A stretch of DNA of 64,000 nt. It comes from Nocardia takedensis NBRC 100417. GTDB taxonomy: Bacteria; Actinomycetota; Actinomycetes; Mycobacteriales; Mycobacteriaceae. The notes under the pieces were generated by a model. The model was not told where the DNA came from. It did not search any database and saw only the letters and a list, made by a program, of their open reading frames with translations. The DNA lies in assembly GCF_000308695.1 (NCBI RefSeq), contig NZ_BAGG01000002.1, positions 124,001 to 188,000 of the forward strand. The letters are read 5' to 3'. Positions 8,725 through 18,423 of the stretch are shown in pieces. Every line of letters begins with the position of its first letter. Position 1 is the first letter of the stretch. The position numbers were made by a program, and so were the translations under genes.

Positions 8725-8901
8725 CGGCACGGTGAGATGACGGAAACCAACGCTGCGAGCTGGGTTTTCCGGAACGAACCAGACCGCGCGTTTCCCACTA
8801 CGCCGAGGTGGTGAGACGAAGATCACAGTGCCTCAGGACGTTTGAAAATCGGACATCGGCGGTCGGGGCGGACGTATCGGAACTGCGGGCACGCGACGTA
8901 A

Positions 8902-9924
<1,023 letters not shown>

Positions 9925-9951
9925 GCGATTCGGTCGAAAAGTCCGAAAAAG

Positions 9952-11535
9952 TCAGCCCCACACGATGGTGTGATATTTGGCCACGGCCGCGACCAGCGCG
10001 ATCGTCGTCGCGCCGATCACCGTCACCGCGGGCGCGAGGGTCGGGGTGCGGCCCTCGGCGTCGGTGAGCCGCAACGGCATCCACCGCAACACCACGGCAA
10101 GCCCGACGATCGCCAACGGCACGAAATACCGACCCTGTACGCCGTCGATGATGTAGTAGCCGACCGGCGTGAACGACATGTACAGCGTCACATAGATCAT
10201 CGCCACGCTCGCCGCCACGACCAGCGCCACGATCAGGGTGCGCCGGAAGGTGGCGGAGGTCGCGTCCATCCGGTCCGCGACGCCCACGCCGACGGCGAAG
10301 GCCAGCAGGCAGGCCAGGATCGACAGCGCGGGCACATCGATGTAGGCGAAGCCGAGTTCGCCGAAGAACTGGGTGAACCAGCGCTGGTCACGGTAGGTGA
10401 TGCTGTCGCCGAACACCCCGACGAAACCGGGCAGGTCCCCGAGGATCTTCTCGCTCAACTGGTCACCGGGCCGCACCGAGGTCCACTGGTGTTCCGGACG
10501 CATCAGGCCCATGCCCTCGCCGGTCGGCGCGGCCACCTTCATCCAGAGCGCGAACACCGCCGCGCCCACCGCCGCGAACCCCCACGGGAGCAACCGCCAC
10601 CGGCCCGCGAAACCGAACCGGTCGGCGGGAACGACGACGATCAGCATCGCCAGCAACACGTAGGTCGGTTTGCTGATCGGCAGCAGCAACGTCGCGGCCA
10701 ACAGCGCCGCCGTCTCCACCGGACGCAGGCGCTCACCAAGGAACAGGCTCTTGACCAGTAGCGCCGACACCATGATCGCGAGTGCGTTGGTCAACGTGTC
10801 GGCGGTGACCGTGCCCGCCTGGAACACCGCGATCGGCAGCACCGCCACGGTGAAGGCCACCCACTGCATCCGGTGCGCGCGCAACGCCCACAGTCCGAAA
10901 CCGACCACCGCGAGATAGGCCAGCAGTCCGGCCAGGCGGGTCAGCAGCACGAGTCCGCCGACCTCCAGGCCGGTCGCCTCGGCGATCCGGATGCCCAGCG
11001 CGGCGGGGATATAGGGGATGGGGGAGTAGGCGGCGGTGTTGGTGAACCAGACCGGCTCGACCTGATCGGAGACCGCCGCGCCCTTGAACCGGTCGTAGTC
11101 GGCCGGATCGGCCACCATCGGATCGGGTTCGCTCGGGTTGGTGGTGTAGTCGCGCAGGGCGTAACCCATCAACTCGGTCACGCTGACCGGCACGTCACCG
11201 CCGTAGGCGACACCGCGATCGTCGTGGATGCGCTGGGGCAGCACGCCACCGTGCGCGACCTGGTAGGCCCGGCCGAACTGGGTGATCTCGTCGTGTCCCC
11301 AGAAGGGGGGTGTGACCACGCTGAACACCGCGCCGAAGACGCCCGCGAGCACGACGAACGCCAGAGTGGCCGCGCCGAAGCGGGCGACCAGGGCGGACCC
11401 GATCAGTCCCACGGAGCCCCGAACACCGGACCCGGCGTCGGTGGACTCGGGAGCCTTGTCGCTCCGAGCGGGTTCGGTGGCGGTGTCGACCGTCGCCCCC
11501 GCGCCGCGTTCGGCGGGGTCGGCGGCGGTCGTCAT
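9952..11535 (-). CDS. DUF2142 family multi-spanning membrane protein
   Basis: A 527-residue protein with a polar N-terminus of about 50 residues and then 11-13 hydrophobic helices. A first extracytoplasmic loop holds the family signature PPFWGHDEITQFGRAYQVAHGG, with the acidic pair of a GT-C-like fold, and LPIAVFQAGTVTADTLTNALA lies downstream. DUF2142 proteins are integral membrane proteins, some encoded in polysaccharide clusters, and are thought to be polyprenyl-phosphate-sugar-dependent glycosyltransferases, though no activity is firmly assigned. The ATG at 11535 overlaps the GT2 stop by 4 bp, so the pair is an operon. It could be the acceptor-specific transferase that uses the sugar-lipid made by the GT2 enzyme. 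Confidence 0.8.
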   Translation of the reverse strand: MTTAADPAERGAGATVDTATEPARSDKAPESTDAGSGVRGSVGLIGSALVARFGAATLAFVVLAGVFGAVFSVVTPPFWGHDEITQFGRAYQVAHGGVLPQRIHDDRGVAYGGDVPVSVTELMGYALRDYTTNPSEPDPMVADPADYDRFKGAAVSDQVEPVWFTNTAAYSPIPYIPAALGIRIAEATGLEVGGLVLLTRLAGLLAYLAVVGFGLWALRAHRMQWVAFTVAVLPIAVFQAGTVTADTLTNALAIMVSALLVKSLFLGERLRPVETAALLAATLLLPISKPTYVLLAMLIVVVPADRFGFAGRWRLLPWGFAAVGAAVFALWMKVAAPTGEGMGLMRPEHQWTSVRPGDQLSEKILGDLPGFVGVFGDSITYRDQRWFTQFFGELGFAYIDVPALSILACLLAFAVGVGVADRMDATSATFRRTLIVALVVAASVAMIYVTLYMSFTPVGYYIIDGVQGRYFVPLAIVGLAVVLRWMPLRLTDAEGRTPTLAPAVTVIGATTIALVAAVAKYHTIVWG

Positions 11536-12491
11536 CGCGAGGCCCCGTCGTCCGCCGGGCCGCCGACCGCGCGGTAACGCAGGTAGACCAAGCGCGCGGC
11601 CTCGTGGCGGGAGCGGCGGATGCCGTCCAGGATCAGCCCTGCCGTCCAGGCCAGGCTGCCCAGCAGCAACAACGTGAACGCCAGGAACAGCGTTGGGAAG
11701 CGCGGCACCTCGCCGGTGTTGTAGAACTCGATGACGATCGGGATGCTCAGCACCACCGACACCAGCCACGCGAAGGTGCCCGCGAGACCGTAGAAGGCGA
11801 CCGGGCGTTCGTGGCGGGCCAGTCCGAAGATCAACGCCAGGATCTTGAAACCGTCGTGATAGGTGCGCAATTTCGATTCACTGCCCGCCGGCCGGTCACG
11901 GAAACCCACCGGCACCGCCGTGCGCGGCACCCGCAGATGCAGGGAATGCACGGTCAGTTCGGTTTCGATCTCGAACTCGCGCGACACCGCCGGGAAACTC
12001 TTGACGAACCGTCGGGAGAACACCCGGAAACCGCTGAGCATATCTTCGACGTTCTCGCCGAAAACCTTGCCGACCACACCGTTGAGCACCCGATTGCCGG
12101 TTTCGTGACCCGCGCGATAGGCCGTCCCGGTCTCATCCTGTCGCCGCACGCCGAGCACGTGATCGTAGGGCCCGTCCACCAGTGTCTTGATCATCAAGGG
12201 GGCGGCCGACGCCTCGTAGGTGTCGTCGCCGTCGATCATCAGATAGATATCGGCGTCGATATCGGCGAAGGCGCGGCGGACCACGTTTCCTTTGCCTTTG
12301 GTGTGCTCGTACCGGACGATCGCGCCCGCCGCACGGGCCTGTTCGGCGGTCTTGTCGGTACTGAGATTGTCGTAGACGTAGACGACGATTCCCGGCACGG
12401 CGGCCTGCAGGTCGGCGACGACCTTGGCGACCGAAGCCTCCTCGTTGTGGCACGGGACCACGGCGGCAATGCGAAGCTCGGTGGAGTCCAC
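11532..12491 (-). CDS. GtrB-like polyprenyl-phosphate glycosyltransferase (GT2)
   Basis: A 319-residue family-2 glycosyltransferase. The N-terminal GT-A domain has AAVVPCHNEEASV, YDNLSTDKT, GKGNVVRRAF, and the metal-binding MIDGDDTYE in place of a DxD. SGFRVFSRRFVKSFP and a final pair of membrane helices (about 235-257 and 270-292) match bactoprenol/decaprenyl-phosphate sugar transferases such as GtrB and dolichol-phosphate mannosyltransferase. It should load a sugar onto a polyprenyl phosphate at the cytoplasmic face. The GTG at 12491 is preferred over a TTG three codons earlier because of its spacing to GAGGA. It is first in an operon with the DUF2142 gene and divergent from a GtrA gene. 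Confidence 0.8.
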   Translation of the reverse strand: MDSTELRIAAVVPCHNEEASVAKVVADLQAAVPGIVVYVYDNLSTDKTAEQARAAGAIVRYEHTKGKGNVVRRAFADIDADIYLMIDGDDTYEASAAPLMIKTLVDGPYDHVLGVRRQDETGTAYRAGHETGNRVLNGVVGKVFGENVEDMLSGFRVFSRRFVKSFPAVSREFEIETELTVHSLHLRVPRTAVPVGFRDRPAGSESKLRTYHDGFKILALIFGLARHERPVAFYGLAGTFAWLVSVVLSIPIVIEFYNTGEVPRFPTLFLAFTLLLLGSLAWTAGLILDGIRRSRHEAARLVYLRYRAVGGPADDGASR

Positions 12492-12644
12492 CCGGGTCAA
12501 TCCTCGATGTCGGCGATGAATGGGGAACACCGGGAGGGTACAGGGCTGTGATGTGGTGCGCTCATCCGGATCTCGCCGTCCGGTGGCGTGGACCACTCGA
12601 CCGCGGCCCGTCCGCGCGGCCGTCGGTGGGGTACCGTCGCCCGG

Positions 12645-13142
12645 GTGTCCAACCCCGACCTGCCCGCGCCGTCGCTGACCGCGCGACTGATCACCGGCCT
12701 GCGTCAGGGTGCGGCATTCCTCGTCGTCGGCGCGATCGGATTCCTGGTCGACGCGGGCACCTACAACCTGCTGGTGTTCTGGGGCGGGGAGGGTGTTCTC
12801 TATCACGCGCCGTTGCAGGCGAAGATCATCGCGATCGGCGTCGCCACGGTCGTCACCTACTTCGGCAACAAATGGTGGACCTTCTCACACAAGCGGACCG
12901 ACAATCCCGCCCGCGAATACCTCCGCTACGCGGTATTCAATGTCGTCGCGATCGGATTGCAACTCGGCTGCCTCGGTTTCTCGCGGTATGTGCTGGATCT
13001 GTCCACCCCCCTGTCGGACAACATCTCCGGAACACTGATCGGGCAGATCGTGGCCGTGGTGTTCCGCTACTGGGCCTACGACAAATTCGTGTTCACCGGG
13101 AAATCGGCTTCGCCTCCCCCCGGGTCCCCGAATCCGGCCTAG
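12645..13142 (+). CDS. GtrA-family membrane protein
   Basis: A 165-residue protein with four hydrophobic helices. GtrA landmarks are clear: FLVVGAIGFLVDAGTYNLLVF in TM1, the conserved ATVVTYFGNKWWTF after TM2, and a last helix ending in FRYWAYDKFVF. GtrA proteins are proposed flippases for polyprenyl-phosphate sugars; the mycobacterial member Rv3789 has been linked to decaprenyl-phosphoryl-arabinose supply or to anchoring of arabinosyltransferases. Here it faces the GtrB-like/DUF2142 operon across 153 bp, so a Gtr-type partnership is plausible, and it precedes glfT2. The GTG at 12645 fits the family; an upstream in-frame ATG at 12588 would add an unconserved Arg-rich leader. Confidence 0.8.
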   Translation: MSNPDLPAPSLTARLITGLRQGAAFLVVGAIGFLVDAGTYNLLVFWGGEGVLYHAPLQAKIIAIGVATVVTYFGNKWWTFSHKRTDNPAREYLRYAVFNVVAIGLQLGCLGFSRYVLDLSTPLSDNISGTLIGQIVAVVFRYWAYDKFVFTGKSASPPPGSPNPA

Positions 13143-13303
13143 GCTGAACGCGGTGCACGAGTGCGAGGTATGTCGTGGGGCGACCGGCGGGCCCGGTTGC
13201 CGGCCCAGCAGGCAGCGCCTCGGATTGATATCCTCGGCCCCGCCGCGAACGGTATCCAGGGGCGTATCTGTCCCGTCGGCACAGTAAGGATTTCGAGGAC
13301 TTC

Positions 13304-15202
13304 ATGGAGCAGTCGGCTACCCAGGCCGTTACCGACCCGAACGACCAGGCCGAATCCGCGCCCGCCTCGCTGCGCGTCGACCACCGCGCGCCCGATCGGC
13401 TGGTGCTGCAACGCGGCATCTTCACGGGACCGTCGGCCAAGATCAGCGACGAGTTGTACGCCGTGGTCAAGGGCAGAGCCCACCGCGAACGGATGACGCT
13501 GCGACTGGACAAGGGCGCCACCGCCCACACCAACACCTACTTCGGACGTTTCGCCGCCGCCTACTGGCAGCGCTGGACCACCGTCACCGAGGTGCGCGCC
13601 TCGATGGTGCTCGACGTCGCCGACCGCGCCCGCGTGCGCGTCGTCGCCTCCGACATCGCGGGCCACCGCCGCATCATCGGCTCCACCGATGTCGCCGCGA
13701 GCGGACCGGTCACCCTCACCGCCCCGCTGGACCAGTACGTCGACGGCGGCGCGCTGTGGCTCGAGTTCGACGCCGTCGGGGGCGAACTGGGCATCGCCGA
13801 ACTCACCTGGACCTCCGTTGCCCCGGAACGGGTGCGGCCGGTCGCCATCGCCATCTGCACGTTCAACCGCGCCGACGACTGCGCGGAGACAGTCGCCGCA
13901 CTGGCCTCCGATCCGACGGTGCTGGCCGCCATCGACGCCGTCTACGTCGTCGACCAGGGCACCGACCTGGTGCAGGACCGGGCGCGCTACCGGGAGACCG
14001 AGCCCGCCTTCGGCGACAAACTGCGCTACATCCGCCAGCCCAACCTCGGCGGCGCGGGCGGGTTCACCCGCGGCCTCTACGAGGTCTCCGCGGTCAAAGA
14101 GCACGCCGACGTCATCCTGATGGACGACGACATCCTGTGCGAACCGGAGACGGTGCTGCGCCTGAACGCCTTCGCCAACTCCACGGTGGAACCCACCCTG
14201 GTCGGCGCGCAGATGCTGTTCCTGCTCAACCCCGACTACCTCAACGTCGGGGCCGAGGAGGTGCATCTGCACGAACTCAAGCACGGCCAGCGGGTCGCCA
14301 AGGCGCTGCGTAACACCAGCATGCTCAAGAAGAACCAGGAACGCCGCGTCGACGCGGGCTACAACGCCTGGTGGACCTGCCTGATCCCGGCCGAGGTGGT
14401 CGCCGAGATCGGTCTGCCGCTGCCGATCTTCTTCCAATGGGACGACGTCGAATACGGCGTGCGCGCCAAGCAGCACGGATTCACCACCGTCACGCTGCCC
14501 AACGCCGCGGTGTGGCACGCCGATTTCTACTGGAAGGACTACGACGACTGGGCGCGCTATTTCAGCACGCGCAACTCGCTCATCGTCGGCGCGCTGCACG
14601 CGGACCTGGACGGCAAGGCCATCACCAAGCAGTTGTTCCGCAACATGTCCGAACAGTTGGTCGCCATGCAATACGGCCTGGTGCACACCACCCTGCAAGG
14701 CATCGAGGATTTCCTCGACGGGCCGAAGATCCTGCGCGACGGCGGTATCGCGGCGTTGGCCGCGGCTCGCACCAGCCGCGCCGACTACGCCGAGACGATC
14801 AAACATCCGGCGGCCACCCCGCCCGTGCCCTCCGGTGAGATCCAGTTGCGGCGGGCGGGCGGCGAACCCAGCCGCGCCCTGCTCGTGCTGATCAAGCGGG
14901 CCATCAACCAGTGGTTCGGCCGCACCCAGCACGGTCTGATCGGCGTCACCCGCGAGGACGCCTACTGGTGGCACGTCGCCCTGTTCGATCACGTGGTCGT
15001 CACCGACGCCTCGCAGTCGGGTGTGCGGGTGCGCCGCCGCGACAAGGCCCGCGCCCGTGCCCTGCTGCTGCGCATGGTCCGTGTGCTGCGCAGGCTGCGC
15101 CGTGAACTGCCCACGCTGCAACAGCAGTACCGCGCCGCCGCGCCGGAACTCACCAGCCGCGCCAACTGGGAACGCCTCTACGGCATCTCCGCGAACGACT
15201 GA
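13304..15202 (+). CDS. glfT2: Galactofuranosyltransferase GlfT2
   Basis: A 632-residue GT2 enzyme that polymerises the galactan by adding alternating beta-1,5 and beta-1,6 galactofuranose from UDP-Galf at the cytoplasmic face. A beta-sandwich domain (about 30-175) precedes the GT-A domain, which carries ICTFNR (185), the metal-binding D274-D275-D276, the WDD motif (W379-D380-D381) with the catalytic-base region, and the metal-ligand H405 in VWH. A helical C-terminal domain follows. Length and motif spacing match the mycobacterial enzyme closely. Unlike M. tuberculosis, where it follows glf, it sits here alone after a GtrA gene. An in-frame stop-flanked hairpin terminates it. Confidence 0.95.
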   Translation: MEQSATQAVTDPNDQAESAPASLRVDHRAPDRLVLQRGIFTGPSAKISDELYAVVKGRAHRERMTLRLDKGATAHTNTYFGRFAAAYWQRWTTVTEVRASMVLDVADRARVRVVASDIAGHRRIIGSTDVAASGPVTLTAPLDQYVDGGALWLEFDAVGGELGIAELTWTSVAPERVRPVAIAICTFNRADDCAETVAALASDPTVLAAIDAVYVVDQGTDLVQDRARYRETEPAFGDKLRYIRQPNLGGAGGFTRGLYEVSAVKEHADVILMDDDILCEPETVLRLNAFANSTVEPTLVGAQMLFLLNPDYLNVGAEEVHLHELKHGQRVAKALRNTSMLKKNQERRVDAGYNAWWTCLIPAEVVAEIGLPLPIFFQWDDVEYGVRAKQHGFTTVTLPNAAVWHADFYWKDYDDWARYFSTRNSLIVGALHADLDGKAITKQLFRNMSEQLVAMQYGLVHTTLQGIEDFLDGPKILRDGGIAALAAARTSRADYAETIKHPAATPPVPSGEIQLRRAGGEPSRALLVLIKRAINQWFGRTQHGLIGVTREDAYWWHVALFDHVVVTDASQSGVRVRRRDKARARALLLRMVRVLRRLRRELPTLQQQYRAAAPELTSRANWERLYGISAND

Positions 15203-15217
15203 GTCGCGTCACGTGCC

Positions 15218-15256
15218 GAAACGGGCCGGGCACCGCAATGGTGCCCGGCCCGTTTC
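15218..15256. terminator. Terminator between glfT2 and convergent SDR gene
   Basis: A 16-bp perfect stem (15218-15233 with 15241-15256) and a 7-nt loop, 15 bp after the glfT2 stop and 20 bp after the SDR stop. It is one of the strongest hairpins in the window. Confidence 0.85.
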
Positions 15257-15275
15257 GCGTTCGTCGGCGGCGCGG

Positions 15276-16127
15276 TCAGAGGAACAGGTCGGTGCTGAGG
15301 GGGCCGTCGCCGGGGACGGCGCGGTATTTGTCCAGGTCGGTGATGCCGTGGGCGGCCAGGACTTCGTCGTCGAGGAAGAAGTTGCCTGTGGTCTCCCGCG
15401 CCGGCGAGGTGAGCACCAGGTAGGCGGAGTCGGCGTAGATCGCGGGGGTGCGCGAGGTGGCCATCATCTCCGGGCCGCCGAGCAGGTTCTCCACCGCGGC
15501 GGTGGCGATGGTGGTGCGCGGCCACAGCGAGTTGACGCCGATCCCGTCGCCCTTCAATTCCTCGGCCAGACCGAGCGTGGTCAGCGACATGCCGTACTTG
15601 GCGATGGTGTAGCCGAGCGAGGCTCCCGCCCACTTGGGGTCGAGGTTCAGCGGCGGGGACAGCGTCAGGATGTGCGGGTTGCGGCCCGCGGCGGCCGAGG
15701 CGCGCAGGTGCGGGATGCTCAGCTTGGACAGCAGGAAACTGCCGCGGCAGTTGATGTCCTGCATGAGGTCGTACTTCTTCATCGGTAGCGCGTCGGTGGG
15801 CGACAGGTCGATCGCGGAGGCGTTGTTGACGACGATGTCGATGCCGCCGAAACGGTCCACGGTCTGTCGCACGGCTTCGGCCACCGACTCGTCGTCGCGC
15901 ACGTCGCCGACGAAGGCCAGGACCTGACCGCCGGTCTGCTCGAGTTCGGCGGCCGCGGTGTGGATGGTGCCGGGCAGTTTGGGATGCGGCTTGTCGGTCT
16001 TGGCGATGAGGGTGATGTTCGCGCCGTCGGCGGCGGCCCGTTTGGCGATCTCGAGACCGATGCCGCGGCTGCCGCCCGACATGATCACCGTCTTGCCCGC
16101 GAGCGGTGTGGATGCCGGTTCCGTCAT
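15276..16127 (-). CDS. Short-chain dehydrogenase of the HSDL2-like group
   Basis: A 283-residue NAD(P)-dependent oxidoreductase. It has the cofactor motif GGSRGIG, the AKTDKPHPKLPGTIHTAA segment that marks the hydroxysteroid-dehydrogenase-like protein 2 group, NNASAI, HILTLSPPLNL with the catalytic Ser region, YTIAKYGMS (Tyr-x3-Lys) and NSLWPRTTIATAA. Members act on fatty-acyl or steroid-like alcohols; the natural substrate is not established. It is monocistronic. A 22-bp palindrome about 75 bp upstream suggests control by a TetR-type repressor that is not encoded nearby. Confidence 0.9.
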   Translation of the reverse strand: MTEPASTPLAGKTVIMSGGSRGIGLEIAKRAAADGANITLIAKTDKPHPKLPGTIHTAAAELEQTGGQVLAFVGDVRDDESVAEAVRQTVDRFGGIDIVVNNASAIDLSPTDALPMKKYDLMQDINCRGSFLLSKLSIPHLRASAAAGRNPHILTLSPPLNLDPKWAGASLGYTIAKYGMSLTTLGLAEELKGDGIGVNSLWPRTTIATAAVENLLGGPEMMATSRTPAIYADSAYLVLTSPARETTGNFFLDDEVLAAHGITDLDKYRAVPGDGPLSTDLFL

Positions 16128-16201
16128 GACGTGCTCCTGTCGTCGAGGTCGCGGGCGATCGCCGCCCGCGGGCGTGTGCCTATGACCGAGCCTAACCCAT
16201 A

Positions 16202-16223
16202 CCTATGCAACTGGTTGCATAGG
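16202..16223. promoter_or_regulatory. 22-bp palindromic operator upstream of the SDR gene
   Basis: Ten-base arms CCTATGCAAC and GTTGCATAGG are perfectly complementary around a TG centre. The site is 75-96 bp upstream of the SDR ATG at 16127. Size and symmetry fit a TetR-family operator. The regulator is not identifiable from the window. Confidence 0.6.
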
Positions 16224-16242
16224 GTGGTCTACGGAGACGAGA

Positions 16243-16275
16243 AAGGGCGTCGGACCGCACCGGTCCGACGCCCTT
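16243..16275. terminator. Hairpin after the proline/glutamine-rich protein gene
   Basis: A 15-bp perfect stem (16243-16257 with 16261-16275) with a 3-nt loop, starting 12 bp after the stop at 16288 of the minus-strand gene. It separates that gene from the SDR operator. Confidence 0.85.
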
Positions 16276-16287
16276 CCCGAGCCGTGA

Positions 16288-17097
16288 CTACGCGCCCGCC
16301 ACCAGCGCGAGGATCAGGATCAACAGCACGAACACCGCGATGATCACGAACGGCAGGAACACGAACAGCACACCCGGCGTCTTCTGCGGGCCCAGGCCGA
16401 TCGCCCCGTTCAGGAAGACCACCGCAGGCGGCTTGTAGTACACCCGCGCCCCCGGGCCCGGCGTCACCTGCACCAGCAACTGCGCCGCGCCCATGTCGAA
16501 CAACCACGGCGTCGCCACCCACACGTGATGGGTGCCCGGCCCCACCGGGATGTGGTTCTCACCCCAGCGTGTGATCGGCACCTGGTGGCCGTTCACCCGG
16601 ATCTTCGGCTTGGTCAACAGCCCCAACATGAACGAGAACCACTCGTAGGAGGCGTCCACGGTGATCCCCGGCGGCGCGGGCGGCACATGCTGCGGAACCT
16701 GCCCGTACTGCGGCTGCGCACCATACGGCGGTTGCTGCCCGTAGGACTGCGGCCCGTACGGCTGCGGCATCGGCTGCCGCGGCGCGGCCCCATACGGCTG
16801 CTGCGGCGCCGCCTGACCGTACGGAGGTTGCGGCACTTGCTGATTCGCCCCCGACTGTCCGTACGGGTGACCCGCCTGACTCGCCCCGGGCTGCCCGTAA
16901 GGCTGCGGGACCTGGGGGTTCGACCCGGACCCGCTGTACGGCTGCTGTGGTACCTGCTGGTGCGGCCCCGACTGACCGTATGTCGGCGGAACCTGCTGGT
17001 GCGGCGCCGATCCGCCGTGCGGCTGCGCGGGCTGACCCGGCCCTGGCCACTGTCCGGGCTGTGCGCCCTGAGGCGGATTGCCGCCGGGGTAACTCAT
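16288..17097 (-). CDS. Membrane protein with Pro/Gln/Gly-rich N-terminal domain
   Basis: A 269-residue protein. Residues 1-145 are low-complexity and intrinsically disordered, built from loose repeats of the type PYGQ and HQQVP. A compact domain follows (about 150-225; DASYEWFSFMLGLLTKPKIRVNG, then VGPGTHHVWVATPWLF), beta-rich in appearance, and then one C-terminal membrane helix (about 240-266) ending at AGA. Many mycobacterial and nocardial tail-anchored proteins have this architecture (disordered head, small sensor-like domain, single helix). Function unknown. The disordered head may bind cell-division or envelope partners, but this is inference. It lies directly downstream of rsgA (55 bp). 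Confidence 0.75.
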   Translation of the reverse strand: MSYPGGNPPQGAQPGQWPGPGQPAQPHGGSAPHQQVPPTYGQSGPHQQVPQQPYSGSGSNPQVPQPYGQPGASQAGHPYGQSGANQQVPQPPYGQAAPQQPYGAAPRQPMPQPYGPQSYGQQPPYGAQPQYGQVPQHVPPAPPGITVDASYEWFSFMLGLLTKPKIRVNGHQVPITRWGENHIPVGPGTHHVWVATPWLFDMGAAQLLVQVTPGPGARVYYKPPAVVFLNGAIGLGPQKTPGVLFVFLPFVIIAVFVLLILILALVAGA

Positions 17098-17152
17098 CCA
17101 TCTCTCCCAGGATCGTGAGTGTGCGAGGCGAATCTACCGTGACACGGCCTGG

Positions 17153-18199
17153 TCATCGCCGCGAGTCGCGGTCACGGTACAGCCGCCGCACCTCCCGGGA
17201 GATCTCGCGGTGCGCCTTGGCCCGCTCGGCCTGCAAGCGCTTGTCGGTGCGGGCCTGCATCCACTCGTTCTCCTTGGCGAGTTTGCGGTAGCTGTCGAGG
17301 CGGCGCCGCGGGAGTTCGCCACTGTCCAGGGCGGCCAGCACCGCGCACCCCGGCTCGGTGGAGTGCGCGCAGTCATCGAAACGGCAGGCGGCGGCGAGGG
17401 ATTCGACGTCGCTGAAGGTGCGTTCGATGCCCTCGGCGGCGTCCCACAGTCCGACCCCGCGCAGTCCGGGGGTGTCGATGAGGGTCTGTCCGCCCGGCAG
17501 CGGACGCAGTTCCCGGTGCACCGTGGTGTGCCGGCCCTTCTGGTCGACCGAGCGCACCGCCCGCGTCGCGAAGACCTCCGCGCCGAGCAGCGCGTTGGCG
17601 AGCGTGGATTTCCCCGCGCCGGATTGTCCGATGAGCGCGACGGTGCCCACGAGCAGCGCGGTGAGCACGTCGAGCCCCGCGCTCGTGTCGGCGCTCACCG
17701 CGACCACGGCGGCGCCGGGCGCCACGGCCCGCACCTCCTCGATCGGGATCCATTGCGCCGCGTCCGCTTTGGTGAGCACGACGACGGGAGTGGCGCCGCT
17801 CTCCCAGGTCAGGGCGAGCATGCGTTCGATCCGGCCCAGGTCGACATCGCCGTCACAGGCCGTGCAGATCAACACCGTGTCGACGTTGGCGGCCAAGGTC
17901 TGCGCCTCGGAGCGGCGCGAGGCCGTCGAACGCCGGATCGCGGTGCGTCGGGGCAGCAGGGCGCGCACATTCGCCTCGGCGTCGACGCACACCCAGTCGC
18001 CGGTGCACAGGCCGTGGAGTTCGGAATCGGCGCGCGGACAGCGGGCGCGCATCGGGCCGGACGGGCCCGCCACATCGCATTCGCCGCGGTCCACGCGCAG
18101 CACCCGCGCGGGCACACAACCGTCGGGGAGGAGCGGAAGATAGTCGCGGGCGAGGTTTTCGGTCCAGCCGTAAGGTACGAGCAGGTCGTAATCGACCAT
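17153..18199 (-). CDS. rsgA: Ribosome small-subunit-dependent GTPase A
   Basis: A 348-residue circularly permuted GTPase that helps late 30S maturation. An N-terminal OB-fold (about 25-85) is followed by the permuted G motifs: G4 TKAD (143-146), G1 GQSGAGKST (191-199), and G3 DTPG (242-245). The C-terminal zinc site is C272, C277, H279 and C285, and a long basic helix ends the protein. The order G4-G1-G3 is diagnostic. Upstream is a 29-codon ORF with a strong Shine-Dalgarno, then an 8-bp hairpin, which may control its translation. Confidence 0.95.
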   Translation of the reverse strand: MVDYDLLVPYGWTENLARDYLPLLPDGCVPARVLRVDRGECDVAGPSGPMRARCPRADSELHGLCTGDWVCVDAEANVRALLPRRTAIRRSTASRRSEAQTLAANVDTVLICTACDGDVDLGRIERMLALTWESGATPVVVLTKADAAQWIPIEEVRAVAPGAAVVAVSADTSAGLDVLTALLVGTVALIGQSGAGKSTLANALLGAEVFATRAVRSVDQKGRHTTVHRELRPLPGGQTLIDTPGLRGVGLWDAAEGIERTFSDVESLAAACRFDDCAHSTEPGCAVLAALDSGELPRRRLDSYRKLAKENEWMQARTDKRLQAERAKAHREISREVRRLYRDRDSRR

Positions 18200-18214
18200 G
18201 TCGGAGACGTCCTT

Positions 18215-18235
18215 CGTCGGGCGCTGGGCCCGACG
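18215..18235 (-). promoter_or_regulatory. Hairpin in the rsgA leader
   Basis: CGTCGGGC (18215-18222) pairs with GCCCGACG (18228-18235) around a 5-nt loop. The hairpin lies between the stop of a putative leader ORF (18241) and the rsgA start (18199), 16 nt upstream of the ATG and close to its AAGGA ribosome-binding site. Confidence 0.4.
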
Positions 18236-18240
18236 TGGGC

Positions 18241-18330
18241 TCAGCGCAGGAGATTCGAGGGGGAGGTTCGGGCGGCGACACGCGCCGCCGCGGCGCGGGC
18301 GGGCACGACGAACCGAATCGTTGTCTGCAC
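18241..18330 (-). CDS. Putative 29-aa leader peptide upstream of rsgA
   Basis: A GTG-started ORF encoding VQTTIRFVVPARAAAARVAA and nine more residues ending NLLR. It is preceded at 10 nt by a perfect AGGAGG, one of the strongest ribosome-binding sites in the window. The peptide is basic and alanine-rich with no recognisable domain. It ends 41 nt before rsgA, with a hairpin in the gap. It could be a translated uORF controlling rsgA or a small basic protein. Coding status is uncertain because the ORF is short, and it needs conservation evidence. Confidence 0.4.
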   Translation of the reverse strand: MQTTIRFVVPARAAAARVAARTSPSNLLR

Positions 18331-18423
18331 GGTCACCTCACCTCCTCGTCTCATTCCACTTCCGTCGGTTTCCCACACCCTGCCGGAACGCGCGCACGGG
18401 CGCAACGTATTTTCCGGGGGAGC

